A stretch of 64,000 nucleotides of DNA from Burkholderia sp. BCC0322 (GTDB lineage Bacteria > Pseudomonadota > Gammaproteobacteria > Burkholderiales > Burkholderiaceae), in NCBI RefSeq assembly GCF_902833045.1, contig NZ_CADFDU010000005.1:248583-312582 (forward strand). Direction: 5' to 3'. The translations under genes and the position numbers were made by a program. Below are positions 29,572 to 38,240 of the stretch, one piece after another (within the stretch, counting starts at the first letter, position 1; each line of letters begins with the position of its first letter). The notes below the pieces were generated by a model. That model was not told where the DNA came from. It worked only from the letters and a program-made list of their open reading frames with translations, and did not search any database.

Positions 29572-30114
29572 TCAGCCGGCCCGCACGAGCTGCTTGCGCA
29601 GTCGGCCGCGCACGACGACCAGCGCGATCAGCGGCACGACGCCGCCCCACAGCGGACTGTGGCGCATCGTGATCGACACCGCGAGCGCGACGACGGTGAC
29701 GGCGAGCAGCACGATCGACAGCGAGCGCGCCCGGGCGTGGTCGACGAACGTGCCGTCGACGAAGCCGCCGTCCGACCACGCGGTATGCACGATGCCGACG
29801 ACCAGCACGCAGACGAGCATCGCGGCCGGCCCGAGTTCCTCGCCCCACAAACGGCTACCTGTGGGCGATACGAGCGCGAGCACCGCGCCGATCACGAGGA
29901 ACAGGTCGACGCCGATCGCGATGCTGTTGCGGTCCGCGCGGCGGATCAGCCACGCGCCGTGCACGAGCGCGAGCACGCCGCCGATCAGGAACGCGTGGGT
30001 CCAGCGCACGTCCGGCTGCTCGGGGCCGAGCCGGCCGTAGAAAAGGAACACGATCGCCGGCAGGAAGTTGCTCGCGTGCAGCAGGTAGTCGGTTATGGGA
30101 TTGCTCGATTTCAT
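29572..30114 (-). CDS. Uncharacterised membrane protein
   Basis: A 180-residue integral membrane protein with about five hydrophobic segments, for example FLPAIVFLFYGRLGPEQ and SLSIVLLAVTVVALAVSI, and no recognised family motif. It lies between the ABC-2 exporter and the FAD oxidase (2-bp gap), so it may assist export or form a membrane anchor for the oxidase. Three tandem copies of an 8-base unit lie just upstream of its start. Confidence 0.8.
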   Translation of the reverse strand: MKSSNPITDYLLHASNFLPAIVFLFYGRLGPEQPDVRWTHAFLIGGVLALVHGAWLIRRADRNSIAIGVDLFLVIGAVLALVSPTGSRLWGEELGPAAMLVCVLVVGIVHTAWSDGGFVDGTFVDHARARSLSIVLLAVTVVALAVSITMRHSPLWGGVVPLIALVVVRGRLRKQLVRAG

Positions 30115-30130
30115 CGGGTGGTTCTCCTTC

Positions 30131-30154
30131 GTCGAAACGTCGAAACGTCGAAAC
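30131..30154. repeat. Tandem repeat GTCGAAAC x3
   Basis: Three exact adjacent copies of an 8-base unit in the 53-bp spacer before the membrane-protein gene (start at 30114). A unit count change would alter the spacing between the upstream gene and this ribosome site. No effect is proven. Confidence 0.75.
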
Positions 30155-30167
30155 AGCGGGCGACGCG

Positions 30168-31247
30168 TCAAGCGTCGTGCCAGCGGAACAGCCGCACGGC
30201 GGCGAACAGGAACAGCGCCGTGCTCGCGGTCATGCCGAGCAGTTGCGGCGCGAGTTGCGCATACGGGGCGCCGTCGACCAGCGCGCCGCGCAGCGCGACC
30301 GCGAACTGGTTGGTCGGCAGGAACGCGAGCACCGCCTTCAGCCACGCCGGCGCGTCGTGCATCGGGATCGTCAGGTCGCTGAAGAACAGCAGCGGGTAGT
30401 AGGTGACGTTGCAGGCGAGTTCGGCGGCGGCCAGCGATTGGGTGCGGCTCGCGAGCAGCACGCCGATGCTGAGCACCATCGCCGCGCCGAGCAGCACGAT
30501 CGGCAACGCGCGCAGCCCGTCCGGCGTCGCGATCGGCAGCGCGATGCCGAACGCGACGCGTGCGACCGTCAGCAGCACGAGCGCCGACAGCGCCATCATC
30601 ACCATCCGCGCGACGATCAGCGCGGCGAGGAACACGCCGCGCGAGACCGGGAAGCACACGTACAGCTTGAACGTATTGCGTTCGCGCAGCGACGCGATCG
30701 AGGTCGTCGTCGAATTGAGGCCGATCGCCATGAACGCCATCACGAGAATGCCGGTCGCGAAGAACGCGCCATAGTCGAACGGGCGGCGCGCCGGCGCCGC
30801 GTTCTCGTAGCGCACCTGCGCGGCGGGCACCCCGAGCCGCTGTGCGGCGCAGCGCGCGAGCGCGATCTCGACGACGCGCGACGCGGCCTTGACCGCGAGC
30901 GAGCCGTTGAAGTCGTAGCGGATCGTCGCGGGCGTGCGCTCGTCGGTGCCGAGCACGACGGTCACGCGATCGGCCGCCGCGCCGCGGCCGTCGAACGTTG
31001 CCTTCACCGTGTCGCTGTGCGAGAGGCTGGCGACGATCTGCGCTTCGCAGGCGCGGCTGTACGGCGTTGCGCCGCCGGGCACGTCGAACGCGATGTCGGC
31101 CGTGCCGAGCGAGCCCGAGCCGCCGAACGCGAACAGCATCACGCTCAGCAGGAACAGCGGGAACACGAGCGTCCAGAACAGCGACGAGCGGCTGCGCAGA
31201 TAGCCGAGCAGCTCGTTGCGCACCAGGATCAGGAACACCTTAGTCAT
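30168..31247 (-). CDS. ABC-2 type transporter permease
   Basis: Inner-membrane exporter subunit of 359 residues. One N-terminal membrane segment (LFWTLVFPLFLLSVMLFAFG), a large periplasmic domain (about 45-175) and five C-terminal membrane segments are the usual ABC-2 layout for drug or lipid exporters. Its start overlaps the ATPase stop by 8 bp, so the two form one transporter. Probably exports the afc product or an intermediate. Confidence 0.86.
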   Translation of the reverse strand: MTKVFLILVRNELLGYLRSRSSLFWTLVFPLFLLSVMLFAFGGSGSLGTADIAFDVPGGATPYSRACEAQIVASLSHSDTVKATFDGRGAAADRVTVVLGTDERTPATIRYDFNGSLAVKAASRVVEIALARCAAQRLGVPAAQVRYENAAPARRPFDYGAFFATGILVMAFMAIGLNSTTTSIASLRERNTFKLYVCFPVSRGVFLAALIVARMVMMALSALVLLTVARVAFGIALPIATPDGLRALPIVLLGAAMVLSIGVLLASRTQSLAAAELACNVTYYPLLFFSDLTIPMHDAPAWLKAVLAFLPTNQFAVALRGALVDGAPYAQLAPQLLGMTASTALFLFAAVRLFRWHDA

Positions 31248-32253
31248 GGGAAGGGCCCTCGGTACAGAGGCGCAGCAGGTCGCCCGGCGTGCTCGGCGCG
31301 AGCGCGAGATGCTGGATGCCCTGTTCGCCGACGATCCGGTGCACGTTCGGATGCAGCGTCGCGTCGCCGAACACCTCGACGACATGCGTGGCCGATACGC
31401 GCACCCCGGTCACGCCCGGCAGCGCCGCGAGGCGCTTGCGCAGCGCGCGCGCATCGGCTTCGTCGCGGCAATGCAGGACCGCGCGCGCATCGCCGACCAG
31501 CTCGGCGCGCAGCGCGTTCTTGTCGCCCTGGTAGCGCACGCCGCCGTCGCGCACCCACACGAGATCGTCGACGACGGCGAGTTCCTCCTCCGCGTGGCAG
31601 ATCATCGCCACGCTCGTGCCGCGTGCACGCTGGCGCAGCAGGTCGATCACGACGCCCGCATAGCGGCGGTCGAGGCCGGTGAACGGTTCGTCGAGCACGG
31701 CGAGTTCGGGCCGGTGCGCGAGCGCGACGTAGAGATCGACGCGCTGGCGCTGCCCCTTCGACAGCGCGCGGCAAGGCTTGTCGAGCAGTTCGGCGATGCC
31801 GAGCGCATCCGTGACCGCCGCATCCGTGCGCACGTACATCGCGCGGTGCAGCGCGACGATTTCCGACACGCGCAGATGGTCGGGATACTCGACCTTCTGC
31901 AATTGCGCGCCGATGCGCCGCAGCGACGGCGTATCGCGCATGAAGCGCGTGGCCGGCACGTCGAGCACGCGCACGTCGGTGCCGCCGCGCCGGAAGCCGA
32001 GCAGCGTCTCGAGCAGCGTGGTCTTGCCGGAGCCGTTCGGCCCGACGATCGCGGTGACGGCGCCGAGCCGGAACCGCACATGCCGTGCGGAAAAACGGAA
32101 ATCGCCGGCCGCGACGTCGATCGCGCGCGCACCGAGCGCCGCGCCCGGCGCGTGCGCATCGGGCAGCGGCGGCGTGGCCGTGCGCAGCGGCCGGTCGAAC
32201 GCGGTGTGCGGGCCGAATAGCGCGCGCACGGAGGCGAGGAACGAATCGCTCAT
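31240..32253 (-). CDS. ABC transporter ATP-binding protein (exporter)
   Basis: ATPase of 337 residues that powers the adjacent ABC-2 permease. Walker A GPNGSGKTT (about 71-79), signature LSKGQRQRV, Walker B LAVLDEPFTGLD and the switch His in MICHAEEE are all intact. The first 55 residues and the last 100 extend beyond the core fold; the C-terminal extension resembles the accessory domain of drug-exporter ATPases. It follows the TauD gene after 12 bp. Confidence 0.88.
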   Translation of the reverse strand: MSDSFLASVRALFGPHTAFDRPLRTATPPLPDAHAPGAALGARAIDVAAGDFRFSARHVRFRLGAVTAIVGPNGSGKTTLLETLLGFRRGGTDVRVLDVPATRFMRDTPSLRRIGAQLQKVEYPDHLRVSEIVALHRAMYVRTDAAVTDALGIAELLDKPCRALSKGQRQRVDLYVALAHRPELAVLDEPFTGLDRRYAGVVIDLLRQRARGTSVAMICHAEEELAVVDDLVWVRDGGVRYQGDKNALRAELVGDARAVLHCRDEADARALRKRLAALPGVTGVRVSATHVVEVFGDATLHPNVHRIVGEQGIQHLALAPSTPGDLLRLCTEGPSHD

Positions 32254-32265
32254 CGTTGCATCCTG

Positions 32266-33342
32266 TCAGTCGAACAGCATGACCTGCGTGTCGCGCGCGC
32301 CCCGATACGGGTTGCGGCCGTGCGCGACCAGCATGTTGTCGACGACGAGCACGTCGCCGGCCTGCCACGGGAACGCGAGCTCCTCGTCGTCGAACGCGTC
32401 GTAGATCGCGACGAGATCGTCGAACGGCATCGGCGACCCGTCGCCGTAGCGGATCTCGTACGGGAACGCCGCGCGCCCGGCGTACATGCGTTGCAGGTAG
32501 CGGTAGCTGAGCTCGCCCATCGAACGCGGGTTCGGGTGTTGCGCGCTCGCCTGGTTGAACCACACCGTCTCGCCGGTGCGAGGATGCGTGCGCAGCGCGC
32601 TGCCGACGTGCGACACGGTCACGCTGCCGTCGTCGAGCCAGCGGCAGCCGACGCCGCGTTCCGCGCACAGCCGCTCGACCTCGTCGCGCTCGCACGTGCC
32701 GAACGCGTCATGCCACGGCCGGTGGTATTCGGCGAACGGCAGGTTCGGGTTGGCGGCGAGGCCGTCCGCGCGATCGCCGGGTGCCGCGAAATTGCGCAGG
32801 TACATCACGCCGCGTTCGGCGAACCGTTCGCGCAGCGTGGCCGGCACGCGCGCCGTCACGCGCCGCATGTCGCAGATCGGCGTCTCGCCGCCCGCGTCGG
32901 CCGGCAGCCGGCAATAGAATGCGACGAGGCGCGGGAACGCGGGCATGTAGGCCATCTCCTGGTGCAGCCCGATCTTGAACGGCGGCGGCATGCGGGTCGA
33001 TTCGTAGACCTGGCCGTCGATCTGCTTGCGGGGCGCCGCGCCCGCCGTGTAGCCGTTCGCGTGCGCCGGATACAGCGCGCCGAGGCGGCCGAACGCGGCG
33101 GTGTCGGGTACCGCGAAGCCGCGCCACAGCAGCGCACCGCACGCGTCGAGCAGCGTGTCGATCGTGTCGAGCCGCGAGCGGTACCATGCGACGAACATCT
33201 CCGGCGAGGTCGCGAGTTCGGCGCTGCGCGGCGTCACGCACAGCGGCAGCGTCGCGCCGGGCGCGACCGCCGAGCAGTGCACGTCGTCGGCGCCGAGCCG
33301 CGCGGCGGCGTGTGCGGCGAGGAAGGCGAGGTCGGTCATCAC
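32266..33342 (-). CDS. TauD/TfdA-family Fe(II)/2-oxoglutarate oxygenase
   Basis: Non-heme iron oxygenase of 358 residues in the TauD/SyrP group, which hydroxylates, halogenates or desaturates specialised metabolites. The iron triad is visible: His127 and Glu129 in LHQEMAY and distal His341 in VAHGRNPYRG. The carboxylate (not Ala/Gly) at position 129 argues for hydroxylation or desaturation rather than halogenation. The following Arg in RGARDTQVMLF would bind 2-oxoglutarate. Start and the upstream methyltransferase stop are directly adjacent. Confidence 0.87.
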   Translation of the reverse strand: MMTDLAFLAAHAAARLGADDVHCSAVAPGATLPLCVTPRSAELATSPEMFVAWYRSRLDTIDTLLDACGALLWRGFAVPDTAAFGRLGALYPAHANGYTAGAAPRKQIDGQVYESTRMPPPFKIGLHQEMAYMPAFPRLVAFYCRLPADAGGETPICDMRRVTARVPATLRERFAERGVMYLRNFAAPGDRADGLAANPNLPFAEYHRPWHDAFGTCERDEVERLCAERGVGCRWLDDGSVTVSHVGSALRTHPRTGETVWFNQASAQHPNPRSMGELSYRYLQRMYAGRAAFPYEIRYGDGSPMPFDDLVAIYDAFDDEELAFPWQAGDVLVVDNMLVAHGRNPYRGARDTQVMLFD

Positions 33343-34005
33343 TCAGGCCAGCGCCGGTTTCTTCAGCAGGATCTCGAAGCCGAGCGCGCCGAGCCCGGCG
33401 CTCGGGCTGTAGATCGACGCGACTGCCGCGAGACCGGCTTCGGCGACGAGCGCATGCGCTTCGTCGAGCGTGATCTTTTCCTCGACGTGGGTCGGCGGAT
33501 AGTCGGCGGCGGCGCGCATCTCGGTGAAGCGGTCGAGCAGGTGCTGCGGCGCGTCGCGGCGCATGTCGTGGACGAGCGCGATGCCGCCCGGCTCCAGCAC
33601 GCGATACATCTCGGTGAGGCTCAACGCCTTGTCGGGCAGGTGGTGCAGCGTCGCGCGGCCGACGGCCATCGTCAGCGTGCCGTCGTCGAACGGCAGCGCG
33701 AGCGCGTCGCCCACGCGCATCTCGATCGTGTCGTCGAGATCGAGTTCGTGGATGCGCGGGCGGCCTTCGTCGAGCATCGCCGGATCGAGGTCGATGCCGA
33801 CGTAGCGCCAGCCGCGCATCGCCGGATCGGTCGCGAGCCGTACCGGCACGACGCCGGTGGCCGTGCCGATGTCGGCGATCACGCCGGGCGTCATCCCGCG
33901 CGCGAGCTGGCGGATGCGGCTGATGAACAGCAGGTCCCACGGTTCAAGCGTTTCGGTGGCGAAGCGATCGTAGTCGTTCGCCGGGCGCAGGTTCTTGAGC
34001 AGCAT
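33343..34005 (-). CDS. SAM-dependent class I methyltransferase
   Basis: A 220-residue Rossmann methyltransferase. The glycine-rich SAM site appears as VIADIGTATGVVPVRLA (motif I), YVGIDLDPAMLDEGR (acidic motif II) and VGDALALPFDDGTLTMAVGR (motif III region). Similar to UbiE/Methyltransf_11 types. It probably methylates an oxygen, carbon or nitrogen of the cluster's product; the sequence does not say which. It starts 35 bp after the citrate-synthase-like gene. Confidence 0.86.
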   Translation of the reverse strand: MLLKNLRPANDYDRFATETLEPWDLLFISRIRQLARGMTPGVIADIGTATGVVPVRLATDPAMRGWRYVGIDLDPAMLDEGRPRIHELDLDDTIEMRVGDALALPFDDGTLTMAVGRATLHHLPDKALSLTEMYRVLEPGGIALVHDMRRDAPQHLLDRFTEMRAAADYPPTHVEEKITLDEAHALVAEAGLAAVASIYSPSAGLGALGFEILLKKPALA

Positions 34006-34040
34006 GACGTTCCTTTTGCTGAGTGCGGAGGGAGGAAGGT

Positions 34041-35297
34041 TCACAGCCAGCCGACCGGCACGGCGGCCAGCAGCCGTCGCGCGGTCGCGCTGTTGACGCC
34101 GAAGGCAGGGCGGCGCCGGCGTTCGACCGCATGCGCGGCCATCGCCGCGATGCGCGCGCCGAGCCCGACGCCGACGCCCCACGACGGTGCGGCGACACCG
34201 AGTTCGAGCAGCGTCGCGGCCGTCAGGAAATCGATGTTCGGCCGCAAGGCGCGGCGGGCGCCGGCTTGCGCGCAGCACGCGTCGAACAGCGTCACGTACG
34301 CGCCGTCGAAGCCTTGCGCCGCGAACCGCGCGCGCATGTGCGGCGGACGCGGGTCTGCCACGAACAGCGGATGGCCGAAGCCGTACAGCGTGTGCTTCGC
34401 GTCGAGCGCCGCATCGATCGCCGCGCGCCCGGCCGCGTCGAGCGCGGCGGGCGGTGCGTCGGCGCCGCCCGGGACCGACCGCGCGAGCGCGGCGAGCCAG
34501 TGCATCGCTTCGAGTGCGGCGCCGACGTGGGACGGTCCGCTCGCGAGGAAACCGGATGCGATCGCCTGCGTGAGCGTGACGCCGGTGCCGATCGCGACAC
34601 GCGGCGCGAGCACGGTCGGCGTGATGTAGCCGAAGCCGGCGTGCCACGCGACGAGCAGCATGTCCATCGCGGCTTGCGCCGGGGCATCGGTGCGCGTCGC
34701 GCCGGTCAGCACGAGCATGCGTTGTGCGTGGTTCGACGTGGCGGCGAGCGCTGCGCCGGCTGCGTCGTCGCGCACGGCGAACGGGCGGCCTTCGATCGCC
34801 GCGTGCAGCAGGAACGGCGCGGCGGCCGCGCACAGCAGCATCGTGTCGAGATCGGCGTCGCCCGGCGCTTCGCCTTGCATGCGGGCCGTCACGTCGTCGA
34901 AGCCGCGCAGCAGGCCGGATGCGGCCGCGAACACCGGCGCGACGCCTGCCGCGCCGAGATCCGCTGCGACGGATTGCGCGGCCGAGCCGGGCGCCAGTGC
35001 ATCGGCGAACGCCGCGAGCCGCGTGCCGATTGCCGCCTCGTGCGTGCGATGCGCGGCGCTGCCGGGCGCGACGTCGAACCACAGGTGCGCGAGCGCGCCT
35101 TCGAACGTCGTCGCGCCGATCAGCGCGTTCAGGTCGAGATCGCGCACGCGCAGCGCTTCGGGTTCGAGCGTTGCGCCGTCGAGGTCGGTGCCGCGATGGC
35201 GAGTCGCCGGGCGGCCGAGCAGGTTGCGCGGCGCGTCGCCTGCCGCGGGGCGCGTGGCGGCCGAGGCTGTCGCGCCGGAGTCGAGGGTCGTATCCAT
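34041..35297 (-). CDS. Citrate-synthase-like enzyme
   Basis: A 418-residue member of the citrate synthase fold, which joins an acyl-CoA to a 2-oxo acid (or cleaves the product). All three catalytic positions appear kept: His257 in SGPSHVGAA, His309 in YGFGHPLF and Asp356 in RPNIDFLTAA. Overall it is divergent from housekeeping GltA. The neighbouring acyl-CoA dehydrogenase and adenylating enzymes suggest it may use a long or unusual acyl-CoA to form an alkylcitrate-like unit. The B. cenocepacia equivalent (BCAS0207) is reported to affect biofilm and virulence. Confidence 0.85.
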   Translation of the reverse strand: MDTTLDSGATASAATRPAAGDAPRNLLGRPATRHRGTDLDGATLEPEALRVRDLDLNALIGATTFEGALAHLWFDVAPGSAAHRTHEAAIGTRLAAFADALAPGSAAQSVAADLGAAGVAPVFAAASGLLRGFDDVTARMQGEAPGDADLDTMLLCAAAAPFLLHAAIEGRPFAVRDDAAGAALAATSNHAQRMLVLTGATRTDAPAQAAMDMLLVAWHAGFGYITPTVLAPRVAIGTGVTLTQAIASGFLASGPSHVGAALEAMHWLAALARSVPGGADAPPAALDAAGRAAIDAALDAKHTLYGFGHPLFVADPRPPHMRARFAAQGFDGAYVTLFDACCAQAGARRALRPNIDFLTAATLLELGVAAPSWGVGVGLGARIAAMAAHAVERRRRPAFGVNSATARRLLAAVPVGWL

Positions 35298-35298
35298 G

Positions 35299-37149
35299 TC
35301 ATTCCACCTGCGCGAGTTCTTCGCTGCTGACGCTGATCGCCGCCTGCGCCATCGCGGCGATCACGGCCGCGTGCTGGTCGACGACGGGCAGCACGTTCGC
35401 GAAGTAGTAGCGCGCGCTTTTCAGCTTGCCGCGATAGAACGCGAGTTCGGCGGGCGTGTCGGCGGTGTCCGGCGCGTCGAGCCGGCGTGCGGCGATCGTC
35501 GCCGATTCGAGCAGCACCCACGCCGACGTGACGACGCCGAACATCTCGAGAAAGCGCGTGTAGAACTGGCTGCTGCGATGCGTGTGGCCGTCCTGCACGT
35601 CGCGCGCGATGTCGTCGAGCGCGGCGGCGATGCGGTCGGCGCCCGCGCGCAGCGCGTCGAACAGCGGGCGCAGCTCCGCATGCGTGCCCGCGTGATGCTG
35701 GCGTGCAAGGAACGCATCGAGCTCGTCGCGGTAGTACTGGATCAGCCGCGAATGACGGCCGAAGCCGAGCTTGTCGCGCACGAGGTCCTGCGCCTGGATG
35801 TAGTTCGTGCCTTCCCAGATCGACAGGATCTTCACGTCGCGCGCGTTCTGCTCGACGGGGCTCGCATCGGTATAGCCGAGCCCGCCGTGCACCTGGATCG
35901 CGGTTTCGCAGATCCGCCATGCCTGGTCGGAGATGAACGCCTTGCAGATCGGCGTCAGCAGCAGCTGGAGCTTGCGATGGCGCTCGATCTCGGCCGGATC
36001 GGCATCGGGCGTGGCTTCGAGCATCGCCGCGCGCGTCGCGGTCGCGGCGAGCTTGCCGAGCAGGCCGCGGCAGCCGTCGACGCGGCTCTTCATGTCGACG
36101 AGCATGCGCTGCACGTCCGCGTGCTCGACGATCGCGACGCGTGCGGCGTGGGTGTTCGACGCGCGCTCGATCGGCCGGCCCTGCAGCCGGCGCCCCGCAT
36201 ACTCGACCGCATGCAGGTAGGCACTCGACGCGACGCCGACGCCGAACATCCCGGTGCTCATCCGCGCCTGGTTCATCAGCGGCATCAGTTGCAGCAGGCC
36301 GACGTTGCGGCGGCCGCCGAGCAGCCAGCCTTTGGTCGTGCCGTTCGCGCCGAACACGAGATGCGTGTTCGCGCAGCCCTTGAGCCCCATCTTGCGCGGC
36401 AGGCCGATGCAGTCGACATGGTTCGGCTGCAGTTCGCCGGTTTCCTCGTCAGGCCAGAAGCGCGGCACGACGAGGCACGACAGCGAGAACGAGTCGGGCG
36501 ACGCGGTGTCGATGCGGCCGAGCACGAAGTACAGCGTGTTCTCGGTCAGCTCGTGCATGCCGGCCGAGATGTAGACCTTCTCGCCATCGATCGCATAAAT
36601 GTCGCGTTCGAGCGGCGTCGCGCGCAGCGCGACCGCGGTGAGGTCGGTGCCGGCCTGCGGTTCGGTCGCACAGAAGCAGGCGTCCCAGCGGTACGCCTCG
36701 AGCGGCGCGATCAGCGCCTTCTGGTGCGGCGTGCCGTGCATCTGCAGCAGCTTGATCGCGGGGCGCGTGAAGCCGCCGTACGTCATGAACGACGGGTTCG
36801 CGCCCATGAACATCTCGTAGATCATCTGCGTGACGATCGGCGGCAGCCCGTGCGCGGTGCCGAACAGCGTGTTCGACCATTCGTCGCGAAACCGTGCCCA
36901 CAGCGCGTGGAAGTGCGACGGAATGCGCACCTGGCCGTCGTCGAGCAGCGTGCAGCCTTCGACGTCCGCCTGCTGGTAGCTGCGGCCGAGATCGAGCGCG
37001 AAATCGCGCGCACGTTCGAGCAGCGCATCGATCGACGCGCGGTCGTGCGTGCCGTACAGGCCGTGTTCCGCCAGGAACCGCTTGTCGGCCTCGAACAGTT
37101 CCCACAGAAAGAAGCGCAACTCGCGCAGGCTCACCTTGTAGGCGCTCAT
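35299..37149 (-). CDS. afcE: Acyl-CoA dehydrogenase, long form
   Basis: FAD enzyme of 616 residues that introduces a 2,3-double bond in an acyl-CoA. It belongs to the long subfamily with a C-terminal extension (FadE/DmdC-like), not the usual 380-residue type. Visible: FCATEPQAGTDLTAVALRAT (FAD and substrate loop), MSTGMFGVGVASSAYLHAVE, AIQVHGGLGYTDASPVEQ and the catalytic-base motif SIWEGTNYIQA. The B. cenocepacia counterpart BCAS0208 (afcE) is needed for rough colony form, and a catalytic-site mutant fails to complement. Shares one base with the upstream KASIII-like stop. Confidence 0.9.
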   Translation of the reverse strand: MSAYKVSLRELRFFLWELFEADKRFLAEHGLYGTHDRASIDALLERARDFALDLGRSYQQADVEGCTLLDDGQVRIPSHFHALWARFRDEWSNTLFGTAHGLPPIVTQMIYEMFMGANPSFMTYGGFTRPAIKLLQMHGTPHQKALIAPLEAYRWDACFCATEPQAGTDLTAVALRATPLERDIYAIDGEKVYISAGMHELTENTLYFVLGRIDTASPDSFSLSCLVVPRFWPDEETGELQPNHVDCIGLPRKMGLKGCANTHLVFGANGTTKGWLLGGRRNVGLLQLMPLMNQARMSTGMFGVGVASSAYLHAVEYAGRRLQGRPIERASNTHAARVAIVEHADVQRMLVDMKSRVDGCRGLLGKLAATATRAAMLEATPDADPAEIERHRKLQLLLTPICKAFISDQAWRICETAIQVHGGLGYTDASPVEQNARDVKILSIWEGTNYIQAQDLVRDKLGFGRHSRLIQYYRDELDAFLARQHHAGTHAELRPLFDALRAGADRIAAALDDIARDVQDGHTHRSSQFYTRFLEMFGVVTSAWVLLESATIAARRLDAPDTADTPAELAFYRGKLKSARYYFANVLPVVDQHAAVIAAMAQAAISVSSEELAQVE

Positions 37150-38240
37150 CACGCGTCTCCTTCGATATCGAGTGCGGCATCGAGGCCGCCGGCGAGGTCG
37201 ACGACGGCCGCCGCCGCCGCGCCATGCAATGCCGCATCCCACACGAGCACCGTGCGGCGTTCGCCTTCGTCGAGCGCGCCCGCGAGCCGGATCAGCGCGG
37301 CGGCCGATTCGGCCGACGACAGGTGGCCGGCGGCTTCATGCTGGATGCGGGCGGCGACCGGGATCGATGCGGCGTCGGCCACGCGCGCCGCGAAGCCGGG
37401 GTCGAAGCCGGGCGGCACGCACCAGTCGATCTGGCCGGCGCGCAGCCCGGCCATGTCGAGCGCGCGGCGGATCGCGCGCGCGGCGACCGGTGCGAGCGCG
37501 TCGCGTAGTGCGACCGGCGCGTCGGCCCACGGATCGGCGATCGACGGCCCGAATTCGATCGCGACGGACCGCACGCCGCCCCAGTCGGCCGGTTCCGGCG
37601 CCGGGCCCGCGCGCGACACGAGCAGCGCGGCCGCCGCGTCGCCGTAGCCGACCAGGTCGCCGAACTGGCGGAAGAACGGATAGAGCCACTTGTCGCTGAG
37701 GATCACGAGCGCCTGGTCGCCTTCGTCGAGCAGCCCGTCGAGCAGCATCAGCGCCGAATACCAGCCGAGCGTGCCGTTCTGGCCGAGCGCGAACGGCGTC
37801 ACGCGCTGCAGGCCGAGCTCGTACTGCATGCGGCCGACGACCGAGTCGCCGATGCCTTCGTTGAGCGCGCAACTCGCGACGATCACGTGGGTCGTGCGGG
37901 CCAGCTGCCCGGAGCCGAGCTGGTCGCGCAGGTCGAGGGCCGCGTCGGCGGCCAGGTCGGCGAGACTGCGCCCGGGCGGCGCGACCCGCAGCGTGGGCCG
38001 GCCGCCCGGCGCGAGGCGCGTGCTTTCGTCGGGCGTCAGCGCCCCCATGCCGCGCGGCCGCGCGAAGCGTGCCTGCGGCAACAGCAGGTGCCGGTAGCCG
38101 GGATGGCGTTCCTGGGCCTGGATCGCGCTGAACACCACGGCGGGCGGCAGCACCACGACGCCGCCGGACAGGGCCAGCGTGCCGGGCTCGGCGACGCGGC
38201 GCGCGCCGAGGCAGGTTTCATCGAGCGTCGACAGGGTCAT
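37149..38240 (-). CDS. KASIII-like protein lacking the catalytic cysteine
   Basis: A 363-residue thiolase-fold protein related to 3-oxoacyl-ACP synthase III (FabH). Aligned by eye to FabH, all three catalytic residues differ. The nucleophile Cys is Thr157 (GQNGTLGWYSAL), the His is Pro277 (DWCVPPGFD), and the Asn is His306 (AAGHLSSAES). It is unlikely to condense by the usual mechanism. It may be a structural partner of another KASIII-like protein here, or an acyltransferase with altered chemistry. It starts after GAGGAG and overlaps the ligase stop by 4 bp. Confidence 0.8.
   Translation of the reverse strand: MTLSTLDETCLGARRVAEPGTLALSGGVVVLPPAVVFSAIQAQERHPGYRHLLLPQARFARPRGMGALTPDESTRLAPGGRPTLRVAPPGRSLADLAADAALDLRDQLGSGQLARTTHVIVASCALNEGIGDSVVGRMQYELGLQRVTPFALGQNGTLGWYSALMLLDGLLDEGDQALVILSDKWLYPFFRQFGDLVGYGDAAAALLVSRAGPAPEPADWGGVRSVAIEFGPSIADPWADAPVALRDALAPVAARAIRRALDMAGLRAGQIDWCVPPGFDPGFAARVADAASIPVAARIQHEAAGHLSSAESAAALIRLAGALDEGERRTVLVWDAALHGAAAAAVVDLAGGLDAALDIEGDA

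Noticed and set aside
30131-30154. Short tandem repeat as a CRISPR fragment
   Set aside because: Units are 8 bases and directly adjacent, with no spacers and no cas genes.
32320-34629. Long rightward frame (769 codons) opposite TauD, methyltransferase and citrate-synthase-like genes
   Set aside because: Antisense shadow with biased composition; the leftward genes carry the family motifs.
34660-37647. Very long rightward frame (995 codons) opposite the acyl-CoA dehydrogenase and citrate-synthase-like genes
   Set aside because: It is antisense to well-supported genes, its translation is rich in Arg/Ala/His without domains, and such frames are expected in GC-rich coding DNA.
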